From: Xenopus tropicalis
Lineage: Eukaryota; Chordata; Amphibia; Anura; Pipidae
Direction: 5' to 3'
Assembly: GCF_000004195.4 (NCBI RefSeq)
Contig: NC_030679.2
Span: 33,097,712 to 33,161,711 of the forward strand
DNA length: 64,000 nucleotides
Positions 1 through 11,934 of the stretch are shown piece after piece. The translations under genes were made by a program, and so were the position numbers. The notes under the pieces are model-generated. The model did not search any database. It had not been told where the DNA came from and saw only the letters and a list, made by a program, of their open reading frames with translations. The first letter of the stretch is position 1, and the number at the start of each line of letters is the position of its first letter.

Positions 1-491
1 TCCCTATATATTAGCAACTCCTTTGTCACAAAAGGATTAGTGTGATCTTACAGGACTCAGGCTTCTTGAAGTTGTCATTTGAGACTGCCAAGTAATTACA
101 TTTTCTGGGGATCCCGTCTACTCTCTCAGAAAAAAAACTGAAGCTGAATGGGAGGTTGATTTCATGGCTAATGATGACAAATGGATTGAGTTTCCTTGAA
201 CCTTTACATAAGGACAAATACATGTGATGTACCAGAAGAGAAACACACAAATACCAGAGCATCTGTCATAGCAAAAGGCAAGAGAAACATTTGCTTTTGT
301 GCCTGTCAGTTCGACTGTACATTTGCTAAATGCTTGATCCCTGATAGTAACAGCTATGTTAGTAATAGAACTAAGTTCAGCTTCAGACATAATTCAGGTT
401 CTGGTGCAATTCTCAGCCTTTACCCTTTTTTAGTTTGTGCATTATTGCATAATAATATTTCTCATATAAAGCTAGAGTACCTTTAATAATT
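1..491. other. Unassigned noncoding sequence
   Basis: AT-rich sequence in which I recognise no repeat, RNA gene or coding exon. Overlapping frames of 78-96 codons on both strands show no domain and look like chance openings. Confidence 0.5.
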
Positions 492-951
492 CAGGTATGG
501 GACCTGTTATCCAGAATTTTTGGGACCTGGGGTCTTCAGGATAAGGGGTCTTTTCATAATTTGGATCTGCATACTTCTAATTGTCCCCCCACCAGAGTTG
601 CGGGCTAATGGTTAAGGGAAACAGTAGTCCATCCCGATGCCTTTAGTTGGCAGGGCTTTTTTTTTTTTTAAAAAAAAGCTACTGTTTCCCCCCAACCCGG
701 GTGCAACTCTATTAGCCTGTACCTCTGGTCTATTAAAAAAATATTTTAAACATTAAATAAACCCAATAGGATTGTTTTATCTCTAAGGATTAATTATATC
801 TTAGTTAGGATCAAGTACAAGGTACTGTTGTATTATTACTGAGAAAGAAAACCAATTAAAAAAATGATTAAAATGGGGTCTGGGAGATATGGCCTTCCCG
901 TAATTCAGAGCTCTCTGATTTGCAGGTTTGCTGATAATGGATCCCATTCTC
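492..951 (+). mobile_element. CAGGTATGGGA-type MITE, with nested insertion
   Basis: Non-autonomous DNA transposon. The left end reads CAGGTATGGGACCTGTTATC and the right end near 932-945 carries the inverted counterpart (GATAATGGATCCCAT). Inside are family landmarks seen in six other copies or fragments in this window: TTTAAACATTAAATAAACCC, a 'GGATCAAGTACAAGG' block and an 'ATGGCCTTCCCGTAATTC' block. The right terminus has decayed after CCCAT. A foldback insertion splits it at about 575-728. Several copies are flanked by TA, which would fit a Tc1/mariner-like target, but the superfamily is inference. Confidence 0.8.
575..728. mobile_element. Foldback insertion nested in the 492-951 MITE
   Basis: The host MITE should run directly from 'GCATACTT' to 'CTATTAAAAA'. 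Instead about 150 bases intervene. They start near AGAGTTGCGGGCTAATGG and end near CGGGTGCAACTCT, which pair imperfectly, as do AGGGAAACAGTAG and CTACTGTTTCCCC. Between the arms is a T-run followed by an A-run. This is a short inverted-repeat element, younger than its host. Confidence 0.55.
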
Positions 952-1639
952 TTAGGAATGTGTAACGGCTGTAGAATTCATCGATACTGCCAGCGATTCC
1001 TCATACTTTTACTCTAATTCATCAAAGGAGAAAGTTGTTTAGGATTGTTTTTGCATTGACCATTTCTCTTGTGACTTGATATAATCCCCAGACAGTTTAA
1101 AGAGAAATGTTTTGTCATGGGACGCAGTTTATCCTTTATGCCCCTATGCTTTTTTTAAAAAAGGCGTATGTTTAGAGTTAGCCTGATGCAGGCTTTAGCC
1201 TAATTGCTGCAGTTGACAGAATGGTATGGGAGGAATGCCTGCAGAGTGCATAGCACTGTAAGTACTGGGGGAGTCATTCAGCACTTCCAAAGAACCTTAC
1301 AGCTCGCCTGTTTGTTAATTGCATCAACATTAATTCTATTTGTAAGTTACAAGCGCCTTTTCTTATTTAAATGAATATTAAAGTGACAGTGCCAATTACT
1401 GTCATGAAACGGATGTACTTAATGGCATATCCTCTTGTGCTTTGCATGGCCAAAAACAAAACACTTTTCAGAAACTATTTTTATGCTATAAATATTTCAC
1501 ATCCTCCTTTCTTTTTGGTGCATTCCATCCACACTTGCTTGTATAGCAGTTTCCATGAGTGTTTGTATGTACTGAGTTACATATGTTGGGTTTTAATAAA
1601 ATCATCATCATTGTTATGATCATTGGGTTTTGGCTGTTT
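952..1639. other. Unassigned noncoding sequence
   Basis: No repeat family or exon recognised. Moderately AT-rich, with no tandem structure. Could be unique intronic or intergenic sequence. Confidence 0.45.
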
Positions 1640-1995
1640 CCATTCTTGTGTCAATTCTGCTGTCAAAATAATGTTAACTTGGAATTCTTTTGGCTCAAGT
1701 CTGCTGCTCCTTTTGGCTCAACCCACTATGGGACCCCCAGGGGTGACTCTGCTCTCCTGGCCACCCTGAGGTGGCCTTTGTGATTCCGCCCAACACACCT
1801 GCTGTTCAGCGTGGGTCAAGGGGGAGGTTGCTTTGCTAGTACAGAAAGCACAATTGCATTCTTTGCACTAGAAGAGCTGAAATTCCAATTGAAGAATCTG
1901 AATTTCGGCTTTGAAAGTTTCTCAACTTGCCTCATGGCAGCAGCATCCCTGGGGACCCCTGGAATTACCACCAACCCTTTAATGGTGGTAAAGTA
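1640..1995 (+). repeat. Probable old dispersed repeat ('GAAGAGCTGAAATTC' type)
   Basis: Contains a 'CACTAGAAGAGCTGAAATTC' segment near 1866 that resembles the segment near 63890 at the window end, suggesting a shared dispersed family. The region is more GC-rich than its surroundings. Boundaries and class are not clear. Confidence 0.3.
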
Positions 1996-3315
1996 ACTAG
2001 GTGATAAAGTAAATTTGTCAGTACAATATTTGTATCCATTTAAGCTCAACCACACTTGTGCCTGCTTTCCTAAATGAGCCCTCTAATCAGTTCTGGTCTA
2101 TATGCTGTATACCTTGTTTGCCCAAACTCCTCAGGTTTGGGCCCCACAAAGTTACAAAGTTGAGAACTTATAGTCTAAATTTAGCTCAACATGTTTAAAG
2201 TCTAGGGTAATGTTAGTGGAATACAAATGTCAGGTATGTGGAGGTTGTGTTTAAGATGTTTTAATTCAAAATAGCAGAGGGTAAAAAAAACCCTGTTCTA
2301 GATATTTCTATAGATGAAAAAGAATGGTCAGATATGTATTCTTGTTCTGTAAAAATTTTGTACTGTCGTTTAATTGCTATTAGCTTGTTTCCTGCTGTTC
2401 TGTCTCTCAACTGTGTAAATATCCTATAGCTTCATTCAGCTATGTCCCTAATGTGCAACTCCCTTCCCAGCAGGCCTTGTCTCTCACGCCTTGACGCACA
2501 AAGATACATTTCAGCTTTGAAATTTTCAAATCATCACGCCAATTTAGAATTAAAACAGCAAACACTAGTGTTCCGAAAAATCTGTTTGGTACCGGATTAT
2601 ATATTTAAGGCATTAACTGATGTTTTTGGCTAAATCCAATGCTCACTAATGTCTAAACACTAGGTTGTTTTTTCCTATGGGGTGCAATTATGCAGTGATG
2701 CTCGGTAATTCTACACTCTGTCTATTTGATAGACTATACATGGCACAGTGTGATTCAAGTTGGATGTCTGCAGTTCTAAAAATACTGGAAAGCCCTCTCT
2801 AACTTAGTCTGCCTTGTTTTAATTTCAGAGGTTGGAATAATAACAGCCATAAGACCAACAAAATAGGCACTGTGTGCTCAGAATGCAAGATTGTGGTCAG
2901 GAAACATTGCTTTTGTAGAATGCCGTCTTGTAATATAATCCGATTGTGCACAAAATAAAATTATATTTCTGAGAGCTTTTTTCGTTCTGTTTTCAAAAGT
3001 TTGTATATTTGGAAATGAGTTGCCAAACAATTTCAAGCAACTTTTTTATTTTGTTCTGTGAGGGGATCTATATGTTAAGCAAAAAATGGCTAAGGAAAAT
3101 AAACCACATAACCCAATGCATTGTACTAGCTTTATCCGCACATAATTAAAGATATAATGACTTTTTGTGCAGTAGTTGCAAACTGGCACCATTCATTAAA
3201 GGCACTTGCATCTAAAGCTCCTCCTTGCACTTGAGCGTTTGGTGCCAAGCAACAATGCACTTTTCCAGTCTGTTTGGATGAAGCATGTACCATGCACCTA
3301 CTGATGCAGGGAAAC
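1996..3315. other. Unassigned noncoding sequence
   Basis: About 1.3 kb without a recognised repeat. The 63-codon frame at 2442-2633 has no recognisable features. AT-rich, with no long inverted or tandem repeat. Confidence 0.45.
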
Positions 3316-3554
3316 CAGGGTTGGAATGGGGGCCACAGGGCCCACCAGGGCTACTGCCTTAGGGGCCCCTGCACCCCCCAATGGGCCCCTGCCATGACCT
3401 TCACCCCCCCCCCCCCCACAATGGCTCCCACCACTAGTCCGATTCCCTCCCCCAAGCGCAGGTAAATGAAACTTACCTGCAGCATGTCGGGGAGGGAGAC
3501 CTGCGGCTCGGCAGTTCGACTGCGTGAATCAGGTCTGTGCCCAGTCTGACCCTA
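3316..3554 (+). mobile_element. hAT-type MITE, CAGGGTCGGACTGGG family
   Basis: Left end CAGGGTTGGAATGGGG and right end CCCAGTCTGACCCTA are near-inverted copies of the family terminus. The flanks AGGGAAAC (3308-3315) and AGGGGAAC (3555-3562) match at 7 of 8 positions, as expected for the 8-bp target duplication of hAT transposons. The interior is GC-rich with a C-run at 3403-3417. No transposase frame is present, so it is non-autonomous. Confidence 0.78.
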
Positions 3555-4000
3555 AGGGGAACCCTGGAGCATACCACCACCTCTATGCAATTGTGACCAA
3601 TTTGTTTAAAACACACATATTATGGAACACATCCAGGAATGGTGCTGCCCTAGGCACGAGGGTTCCACCATTACCTTCTTGTCTCCAGTCAGTTAAGGCA
3701 AAAGACAGGCTGTATATGTGCTCCAATCATGGAATCCCTTCTTCCCCTCGGCACTGCCACCAGATTGAGGTGCAAGTGTCCAGTGGCAGGCTGGGGAAAT
3801 ATTCATATGTATGAATAAAACTTCACCCTAGGCATGGGCTCTTGGGTGCCTGTACTAAAATACGGCCCTGCATAAATGTAGCGTAAATCCAGTTCAGGTG
3901 GTCTTAATCTGCATTTCCTATAAAATAAATGCTTCTCAGCAGGGATAGACCATATAGAGAATTTTTCAGTTTGGCTAAGATTCAGACTAATGCCAAACAG
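3555..4000. other. Unassigned sequence between two MITEs
   Basis: No clear family. A 'CCAGTGGCAGGCTGGGG' string near 3780 might be an eroded hAT-like end, but no partner end was found. Confidence 0.35.
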
Positions 4001-4326
4001 GGCCAAGCGAGCGGATCTGGACCCGATATCCCCACCTACGGGTGGGCGATATCGGGGAGTGTGTAGTTAAAAAAAAATAATTTGATCGTTCGGCCCTGGG
4101 GCCAAACGATCGAATTAAACTGGCAGCAAGGGGCAGTCGGTTCGGGGACCGCATCAACGAGCCGATGGAATTTTCTAACCTGCCCGATCGAGATCTGGCC
4201 AATTTCAGGCCAGATATCGGTCAGCCAGGCCCCTCGTTTCTGCCCCTACATGGGCCATTAAGCTGCCGAATCGGCCCGAGGGACTGATATCGGCAGCTAC
4301 AATCTGCCCGTGTATGGGGACCTTTA
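4001..4326 (-). mobile_element. 'GGCCATACACGG' element, reverse orientation
   Basis: The right end reads CCCGTGTATGGGGACCTTTAA, the complement of the left end of the copies at 5106 and 15876. The interior shares family landmarks: 'GATCGAGATCTGGCC', 'GGGGACCGCATCAACGAG', a GGCCCTGGGGCCAAACGATCG palindrome-like core and a 'CCCACCTACGGGTGGG' hairpin. Rich in CG dinucleotides compared with its surroundings. Short DNA transposon with inverted ends and no coding capacity. Confidence 0.75.
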
Positions 4327-5105
4327 ATCCACTGCAAAAGATTTTGTGAACCAAATCCAAACCCTAATCAACAGAACTGCATTATCTGTGAAAATATATT
4401 GCCTTCACTTTGAGAAAATAAATACTGAATGTTAATGACTTCTATAGAATTTCCATTATAGCTAGGAGGATGACTGTTCTTTTAAGAGAATATACACTCC
4501 CAGCTTTCTATGACAGTGAATTGGTTTGTGGTTCGAATTACATCCTGAAGCAAGCACCAGAAATGGTTTTATCAAATCAAATACATCAATAAATCAAATG
4601 CTATAGAGACAAGTTTGCAGTTCTCCAGACAGGAATATTATACTGATAGGCAAGGGGAAGTGCCAGACAGTGTCATATTGTTTGCCTCCACTTATACAAC
4701 TGCAACTTTGATGTGCATTAGCCATGTATTACCTTTATCTGTTCCTCCACACCTGCTGTATTGCACTGTTATTTATATTGCTACTAATCCTTTTGATCTA
4801 TTATCTAATGAGACACTTTGTACTTCTTCCAGACACTTCATGCCTGACATCTCCCACATGTCAGTTGTATATAGGAGTTTGCCGTCTTCCATCTCCTTCT
4901 TTTTAGCTTCCCATCAACCTATTTTGAGGGTGGATATGCGCTGTGTAATAGTGTAGGTGATGATTACAAAACATTGTTTTTGCAATAATTTTATTTCATA
5001 TAATAATACCTACTACATGATTTTCTGCTTATCAAGTGAATTGCATAAATATGTGCATGGAAAAACAGATTTGTTGTTTGTGGCAACATCAAAATGTATG
5101 TTTGT
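4327..5105. other. Unassigned noncoding sequence
   Basis: No repeat recognised. A 113-codon frame at 4615-4956 has no recognisable domain and atypical composition, so I do not call it a gene. Confidence 0.45.
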
Positions 5106-5421
5106 GTAAAGGTGCCCATACACGGGCTGATTCTGACTGCCAATATCAGTCCCTTAGACCGATTCGGCAGTTAATCGGGCCGTGTATGAGCACTACCGAC
5201 GGGCCTGCCGGACCGATTGCTGGCCTGAAATTGGCCAGATCTCGATCGGGCAGGTTAAAAAATCTAGTCGGATTGGGGACCGCATCGACTCGTTGATGCG
5301 GTTCCCGGACCGACATTTACTATGTCCGGGCAAAAGGATCGAATTAGCTTGGATTCTCAAGTTATCGCCCACCTGTAGGTGGGGAATATCGGGAGAAGAT
5401 CCGATCGCTAGGGGCAAGGTG
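5106..5421 (+). mobile_element. 'GGCCATACACGG' element, forward orientation
   Basis: Starts GTAAAGGTGCCCATACACGG and carries 'GCCAATATCAGTCCCTTAGA', 'CAGATCTCGATCGGGCAGG', 'GGGGACCGCATCGACTCG' and 'CCCACCTGTAGGTGGGG', matching the inverse of the 4001-4326 copy. The right terminus is eroded near GCAAGGTGCAC. It lies about 0.8 kb from the previous copy in opposite orientation. Confidence 0.75.
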
Positions 5422-6614
5422 CACAGTGCAATAAGGGGGCAGGTTTGCATCCGTTTTTTTGCACTTTGTCCAAAAATTATAAATGAGGCCTTAAGCCTTT
5501 GGATGTGTTTGTTAATCTGCAACGCTCCATCCCACCACCACTACGCACTACAAGTTAGGTATTCTCTATCTATTGTGATCTTTTATTCATCATAATCTCT
5601 TCCCTGCTATACCACGTTCTACAGAGTCCTAGGGAGTATTTCTGGGAGACTAAGTATAGCACAATGTGTTCTGTTGATTTTGTAATCTGAATACATATTG
5701 TATGTTTTAGAATGCAACTAACTACAAAATACTCTGCTACATTGATATGGCAATGGTTAGGAATTTTACCTTATTTCAGGTCCATTTATCCCATGGGCAC
5801 AAAGACTGGTGTGTGTATACGGATGCTTTGTTCCAATTGTATAGCAGGTGTACCTTTAACCAGCAACAGTGTTGGCACATTCATTATGAAAGGCACAAAT
5901 AAAAACAATATTTTCTGCTTGCCACTCGTGCAACTCGATATGCAGCCCCTTATTTGAGAACATTTGTGCATATTTAGGAACTGTTTGTATTTTTGCAAAT
6001 CCTCAAGGAATGCTTGTTCTGTTTGCCACCAAAGCTCTCTATTTAAGGCTTGAACGTAACGTTAACCAAACACAAATGAAACAGATTGAGCCGATGATGC
6101 TGGCAGTTCCTGCAGGTCTAACAAGGACCATGAAGTACAGTAAAGTGGTGTTACAAAAACCGCTCGATTCTGTTTAGCTGATTGTTTAAAGTCACTTGAC
6201 ATGATGGCATGGTAACCACTTCAGCACAATTCCCATCTTTCATCTTCCGCTAAATACGCTTGGCAAATGCTTTCCTATTAGTCTCAAAAATATATTGCTC
6301 TGCCAGATGCACATTCAGAGCAAGTTGCCGGCCAAGATTTTATCCTGAAAACTAAATGAGTCCACATTTCTTGCAAGGCACAGATTCTGGTGCTAAATCA
6401 TAGGTACTAGAGAATAAAAAAGATGATCAGGAATAGCCTATTGCAAAGGTCAAGTTTCTTTAAAAACACTAGAGAACAACCCTATTGAGGGAACAGGGTA
6501 AGTAATGAAGCCTACATCCAAAAGGGAGAGCTATAGTTATTGACTGTATTGCTGAGTATCAAAGCACTGCAAGAATTTCAACACTATGCATGGGATAATA
6601 TCAAGGGACACTTA
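5422..6614. other. Unassigned noncoding sequence
   Basis: About 1.2 kb with no recognised repeat. Frames of 81 codons (5712-5957, plus) and 70 codons (5786-5998, minus) overlap each other and show no domain. Confidence 0.45.
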
Positions 6615-6786
6615 AGGGTAATTTATTAACAGTGGGCAAATTTGCCCGTGGGTAGTAACCTATAGTAACCAATCAGCGATTGGCTTTTTTCTTCCACATG
6701 TAGATAGTACAATGAATGCAATTTTTTCATTGGTTACCATAGGTTACTGCCCCCAAACAAATTTGCTCAGTCTTGATAAATGACCC
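6615..6786. mobile_element. Short foldback MITE with CAAT-box-like arms
   Basis: Arms pair as 'GTAACCTATAGTAACCAATC' against 'GGTTACCATAGGTTAC', with outer ends GGGTAATTTATTAAC and TTGATAAATGACCCC. Related copies lie at 24613, 46736, 55719 and 63440. Non-coding and about 170 bp long. Confidence 0.65.
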
Positions 6787-8193
6787 CAGTGTATCATCAG
6801 CAACTATTGGCGTCATTGGTTAAAGGGAAGTTGTTAGGTATTTAGTCCCTTGAGTTCACTGGGAAGACTGTAAGGTAACGTGCTGAGATTTATACTCTAA
6901 TATGTACTTAAGTTAATAGTGTTATGATATTTTTCCAGGAAAGGAAGTTTTGCGTTCTTGTTTATAATACAAAGATTTGCAATAAAGTAAACATCCCTGG
7001 GGCTGTAAATGAATGCTTGAGGATTGGGTTGAATCAGTGGCATAAACCAATCTAGAAAAAAAACACTGTTTGTCAAAAAGTCAAGACTCTGCATATATAA
7101 TTAATGGCACAGCTTAAGGAAAAGGTAAAGGTCTATACAACTATAGCTTACTCCTGTGTCACTTAACATGTGCCACTTCATCATTGTTACTGTATACTGT
7201 GCTGTATACATTTATTGCAATGTGTGGGCCCTCTGTTTGCTTACACAGTAGCTCTATATAAATAAAGGTATATATATACATACATTCAAACTGATATAAT
7301 CTATAAACAGAAGTATGCATGATTATACATACTGTGTATAAGGTTCACAATAAGCAGTTACAGGCATAAATTATTGGTCTATACATTCTATCATATTTCT
7401 GTATCAGTCCCATTAAGAATAAAGCTATTATTATAAAATGTAGATTTTCTTTTTCCTAGCACAAACACCCATTGTAAAATCAAGGACATTGTGTATTTGT
7501 GTATGGAAGCGATTATCAAGCAACATGATAAAAAAAAAACTGCAGCATTAATTGCCCACTGGGGAATCAGCTTTTGGGTCAGGACAGACACTGACCCCAC
7601 ACACACCCATACAAGGCTTTCTTGGCTGTTGGCCAGTTGGGGGGTTTCTTTGTCTCTCCTTGGATCAGTCTGTAGATTGCGTGGTAGGCCTAAACTTGAA
7701 AGACATGTATTTAGTCTCAACCTAACATTCGATAAGTATAACAATAAAGTTAAAAGCTTTAAACCATACAGAGACATGCTGTAACCTAACATCTTGAGTG
7801 TCTTGGGCAGCCTAAAGATTTAAGTCATTGCCCCAAGACTTTCTAAAGCTAATGCCACACCAGGCTATGCTCCAATTAGCTACCCCCAGTCACTGAACTC
7901 TGATAGCTACCCTTAACCAACTAACAGAATCTTTCCTCATACTATCTACACCTCCTGAGGCCTACCTTCACCTCAGGCTTGCCAGCACCGGCCATCCCCT
8001 CCAGCAAGTGGGATCCAAAGAAACAGAAGCAGTGTCACAATTAGCCAATTACATAACTGCCAGGAAACACTTTAACCTGAAAGTGAAACCACTCCCACCC
8101 TCATCTGTGAAAAGACCCATCTCTTGGCCAGATTAACCCATATTTTGACTGATTAATGTAAAGGTGAGCAAAACCTTTACCCTCCTACACATG
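6787..8193. other. Unassigned noncoding sequence
   Basis: About 1.4 kb with no recognised repeat apart from short TA-rich runs near 7255-7290. Overlapping frames at 7391-7792 (minus, 133 codons) and 7491-7784 (plus) have no recognisable features. Confidence 0.4.
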
Positions 8194-8201
8194 GATGTAC
8201 T

Positions 8202-8469
8202 CGGGTCGGACTGGGGTGTGAAGCGCCCACCGGGGCCCTGCAGGTGCACTCAGCCGGGCGCGTCCTCTAACTTCCCCCGTAGGGGCCCCCTAACCCCCTC
8301 CCAGGGCCCCCACCCGACGTCCTCCCCTGAGCGCATAAATTTGACGCGTCAGGGGAGGAGCGTTTGGTAGGGGGACCGCCGACAAGGGTAGGTCTGGGCC
8401 GCCGGGGCCCACTTGAGCCGGGGGCCACCGAGATTTTTCCCGGTGTCCCGGCGGCCCAGTCTGACCCTG
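8202..8469 (+). mobile_element. hAT-type MITE, CAGGGTCGGACTGGG family
   Basis: Left end CGGGTCGGACTGGGG has lost one terminal base; right end is CCCAGTCTGACCCTG. It is flanked by a perfect 8-bp duplication, GATGTACT at 8194-8201 and 8470-8477, diagnostic of hAT insertion. The interior is strongly GC-rich and includes 'TTTTTCCCGGTGTCCCGGCG', also found in the 24864 copy. Non-autonomous. The local CpG richness belongs to the element and not to a promoter island. Confidence 0.9.
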
Positions 8470-8477
8470 GATGTACT

Positions 8478-9177
8478 CACGTAACTCATTGGCCCTTAAG
8501 ATATAAAGGCCTTGCTACCCCCTCCATACTACTGCTACACATATCATCTTTCAAAAAATGGAACATGTCAGCATAGTAAGAGTAATTTGTACCGTCCTTC
8601 TGTGCTGTACTAAAAACATGCAGTCCTAATAACAGTGTATCTGTAACATTCTGTTCAGAAACCACACAAAATCATTTTGGTAATAATGATATTCTGCAGG
8701 TATGATAAGTCATTGATAACATTACCACAGTTAAATTGTCTGTCTTTCATTATGCATCTGTGCCAGTTATACTTATGTTGGTCAATTGACTGGCTTATGA
8801 TCATTCAGCTAAACGTTTAAATATATTAAAATTGCCTCCAATCCATTTAGCCACTGCGTGTTTACTCTAAAAGAGCTAAGGGCCCTCTTTGTTTAATTAA
8901 ACCTGCAAATCATTTGTCACAGTCCTAATCAGGCTTGTAATTGTGTCTTTTCCCTTGTGTTGAATGAAGTACCCAGCAGTGCTGTGGGCTTTTTGCCTTT
9001 CATTTGCTAAATTTAAAATGGTTACTTTACTTCCTATTAAGAGACTGCATTGTGATACAGACAGATAACTTTAGAAAATATTCCATGCTTAGATACAAAG
9101 TTGAGTTATTGTTGTGTATTTGTTCTTTTCTATGCTAAAAGGGTTTTAATAATGATTATCTAATATTTCTTTAGCAC
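8478..9177. other. Unassigned noncoding sequence; possible conserved segment 8820-9060
   Basis: No repeat recognised. The part at about 8820-9060 contains TAAT-type and AT-rich transcription-factor-like motifs (e.g. TTAATTAAACCTGCAAATCA) and no repeat landmarks. That is only weak circumstantial evidence for a conserved element. Confidence 0.3.
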
Positions 9178-9420
9178 TGATACATTTAGACAGCACTTTC
9201 TTCACATCAGTACCTGGCCCTATCATATTCACACACACCAGGGACAGTTTTATCAGGAGCCAATGCACCTGCCTGTGTGTTTTTATGTGTGTCAGGAAAC
9301 TGTAAAACTTGAAGTAACCCACACAAGCACAGGGAGAACATAACAAAGTCCTTGGGCAGATAGTGTCCAAGTTCAAGACCCCAGCACTGCAAGGCAGACG
9401 TGCTCCCCACTCTAAAAAGA
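9178..9420 (-). mobile_element. LINE/SINE-derived repeat tail ('GGGAGAACATA' family)
   Basis: Contains 'ACCCACACAAGCACAGGGAG', 'GAACATAACAAAGTCC' and 'CCAGCACTGCAAGGCAG'. These resemble a dispersed repeat I know from fish and amphibian genomes (consensus-like 'CACGGGGAGAACATACAAAC'). The related copy at 11935 lies in the opposite sense. The exact retrotransposon clade is uncertain. Confidence 0.55.
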
Positions 9421-9566
9421 TTGAAATTATGAGCCAGAGTGAAAGTGAAGCAGAGGAATGTCTTTGAAATAAAGAAACAACCTCTTCCCCCAGATGAAGA
9501 TATTGTTCCAAAAGACCTATTGTATAGAGGCTTCTCAGTGGACAGCTGATTTGTTATGATTCTGTT

Positions 9567-9795
9567 CAGTGGTGTAACTGTATGGAGCATGGTCATATCT
9601 TTGGAGGGGCCCGGGGCACACCACAAACTCCCCTACCTGCTTGCTCAGGTCCTGTCCCTCTCTCCCTGCCCAATTGCTCTCAGGTACAAAGGTGCCTGGA
9701 GAGGGGCAATGACTCTCCAGCTATAGAGAAAGCAGACCCTGTTGTCTGGTTCCCCTGCGATCGTGGAGTCTGCATCCTTTATAGTTATGCCACTG
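9567..9795 (+). mobile_element. hAT-type MITE, CAGTGGTGTAACT family
   Basis: Termini CAGTGGTGTAACTGTATGG and ATAGTTATGCCACTG are inverted. Flanks ATTCTGTT (9559-9566) and ATTCTGCT (9796-9803) agree at 7 of 8 positions, fitting a hAT target duplication. The interior is C-rich and non-coding; a 79-codon frame spanning it is incidental. A fragment near 61100 may be related. Confidence 0.85.
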
Positions 9796-9803
9796 ATTCT
9801 GCT

Positions 9804-10770
9804 TGTAAGAAACGGAATTAGAAAGTGACTTTACTTTTAGGTTTAGATTATCCCCTGTTTAGTGAAAGAATTAATAGGCAAAAAATATGTGTACTACAAG
9901 CCCTGTGCATGAATGTTAAAAAGGGGGATATATTGCCCCTTTAACTCTAAAGCAAAATGGGAAAAGAGACCCATAATTAAAAAGTATGGTAATCATTCTT
10001 TTATTCTTTGTCAAACTGAGGAAATTTTTAAAAAATAAGCAAATAGAATTGTATAAAATATGTCTTTTCTAATAAAAGAACTTTCATAATCAGTGGTTTT
10101 CATGCAACCAAGAGAGAGAAGAAAAGACTCTTGTGCTCATTAACCCTCTACAAAGCATATTTTGCAAGTTTTTAAATATACTCTCTATTTTTACATTTGT
10201 TGTTGTTCTTGTTTCACCCAAAAGCAACAAAAGAGAAACAAATTGTTCTTGGAAGCCGGCTCCATGACTTTAACCGTGCTTTTGTAATTTATTATTCTAC
10301 CAGATCTCTTTATCAGTTCCCTGCCCTGTCCTTAGAAATAAACACCGCTGGACTTGCATAACGGCTGACAAAAGGTTGATATGCCGAATGGAGAGACAAA
10401 TGGTATAGAACTATAGAATATGTGAATCCACCCCCTACTGAATGTGTTTAATTACAATCATGCTCGTTTTGGAAAGTTCTGTCAAAGAAAAATTGGAAGT
10501 AGGGATAGACTTTATAAATAAGGTTCTGTACATGGCATTTTACTCTACTTGGGTGGGATTTTGAAATGTGAAAGTTCAGGCGTTTACTTAGCCAAAAGTA
10601 CAATCTGTGAACATATTTGGAAGAGTTACCCTTGAGCTTTTTTGAGGGGTGGCTTGACTCAGATGTCAGATCCAGTTCTGTTTTCGTTGGTCCAGCTTGA
10701 TAATGTGGGAAAATGTACCGTTAGTTGATCTACAGAGCCTTAATGGGTTTAAAAATAAGGCAAATCATTT
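9804..10770. other. Unassigned noncoding sequence
   Basis: No repeat recognised. The segment around 10230-10420 is compositionally balanced and repeat-free, and could be conserved. No exon features are seen. Confidence 0.4.
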
Positions 10771-11133
10771 TTAAAGTGGTAGTACCCCCTTAAGTAAACT
10801 TTTAGTATTTAATAGAATGCCTCTGCCTCTTTCACTGACCCCCGCAGACAAGAAACTATTGCTCTGCAAGGCTAGAATTTTATTGTTACTTTTTATTCCT
10901 TACCTTCCTATTCAGTTGCTCTTTAATTCATATTCCAGTCTCTCATTCAACCCACAAAACCAATGTAAAAATGACAGTAGCAACCAGGGAGTTGCAGAAT
11001 TTGCAAACTGAGGGTGCTACTTAACAAAATGCTAAATAACTGAAAAGCCACAAATAATGACGGCCAACTGCATATTAAATATCAATGTCTACATCATACT
11101 ATAAGTTCATTTATAGTTGAACTACACCTTTAA
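10771..11133 (+). mobile_element. T2/Kolobok-type MITE (TTAAAG ends)
   Basis: Bounded by TTAAAGTGGTAGTACC and GAACTACACCTTTAA, which are inverted and start and end with TTAA. T2/Kolobok elements of Xenopus are known for TTAA targets and TTAAAGG-like ends. Interior landmarks are shared with copies at 18365, 26952, 37431 (reverse) and 57822: 'CACTGACCCC', 'GCTCTGCAAGGCT' and 'TTATTGTTACTTTTTATT'. The gene-sized frames inside are not coding. Confidence 0.8.
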
Positions 11134-11934
11134 TGGTGGTGGTAAATTAAATGTATCTGTTTGCACCCTGAAACATAACATTAAGATGTTACTTTGTTTT
11201 TACTGTGTGCTACCATACATCTCAAAAACTCGTTAGGGCTCATTTACATCCACAAGCACTTTTCCCACAATGAGTTGCACCTGATTTTAGTTAATTTCTG
11301 TCATTTGATTGGTCATCCTCTAGGATAATTGACAAGGTGCCATAAGTTGGCCACACAAATCATCTAACCAGGGGGACATGAGAAGGGGAGTTGCCTCTGA
11401 AGGATTCTCAAACATGCCGTTGAGATACATAACCAGATAAGATTTGCTGTCTTAAGTGACTGACAGTAATCCCACTGGGATACATAATAAGTAATAAACG
11501 TTTCTGCCAGGGGCCCCACACGTGAACCAGTGATGAACTAATTCAGTACAAAAGATACTTGTCATCTTAACACGTTTTGTTGGGGGACTTACTCTCTAGG
11601 CTTACAATCTGGTAAATAAACAGAAAATCACACCATTGTTGTTAAAAAACAAATATAACACAGAAACAGATGTATTTTTTATATTACAGTGGCCAAGAAC
11701 TAATTGAATAATAGTAACAATGTGCGCTAATTGGACTTAAAAATATTTTCCCTATGATGTAAGAAGTTATAATAAAACTTTCCCAACTGTGCCACAACTG
11801 ACAGTACTTAACATGCATTTTCCCATGGTCATCAGACACATTTGAGTTACATTTGGAATATGTTATGCTCGGACCATGTTGTTATATGCCTATGTGAAAG
11901 TGTGTATAGGGTGGCTTACAATTTGCTTCCATCC
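11134..11934. other. Unassigned noncoding sequence
   Basis: No clear repeat. 'TTAGGGCTCATTTACA' near 11233 resembles the outer end of other small MITEs in the window, but no matching second end was found. Confidence 0.4.

Noticed and set aside
8164..8576. CpG-island-like promoter
   Set aside because: The CG-rich block coincides exactly with a hAT MITE bounded by an 8-bp duplication.
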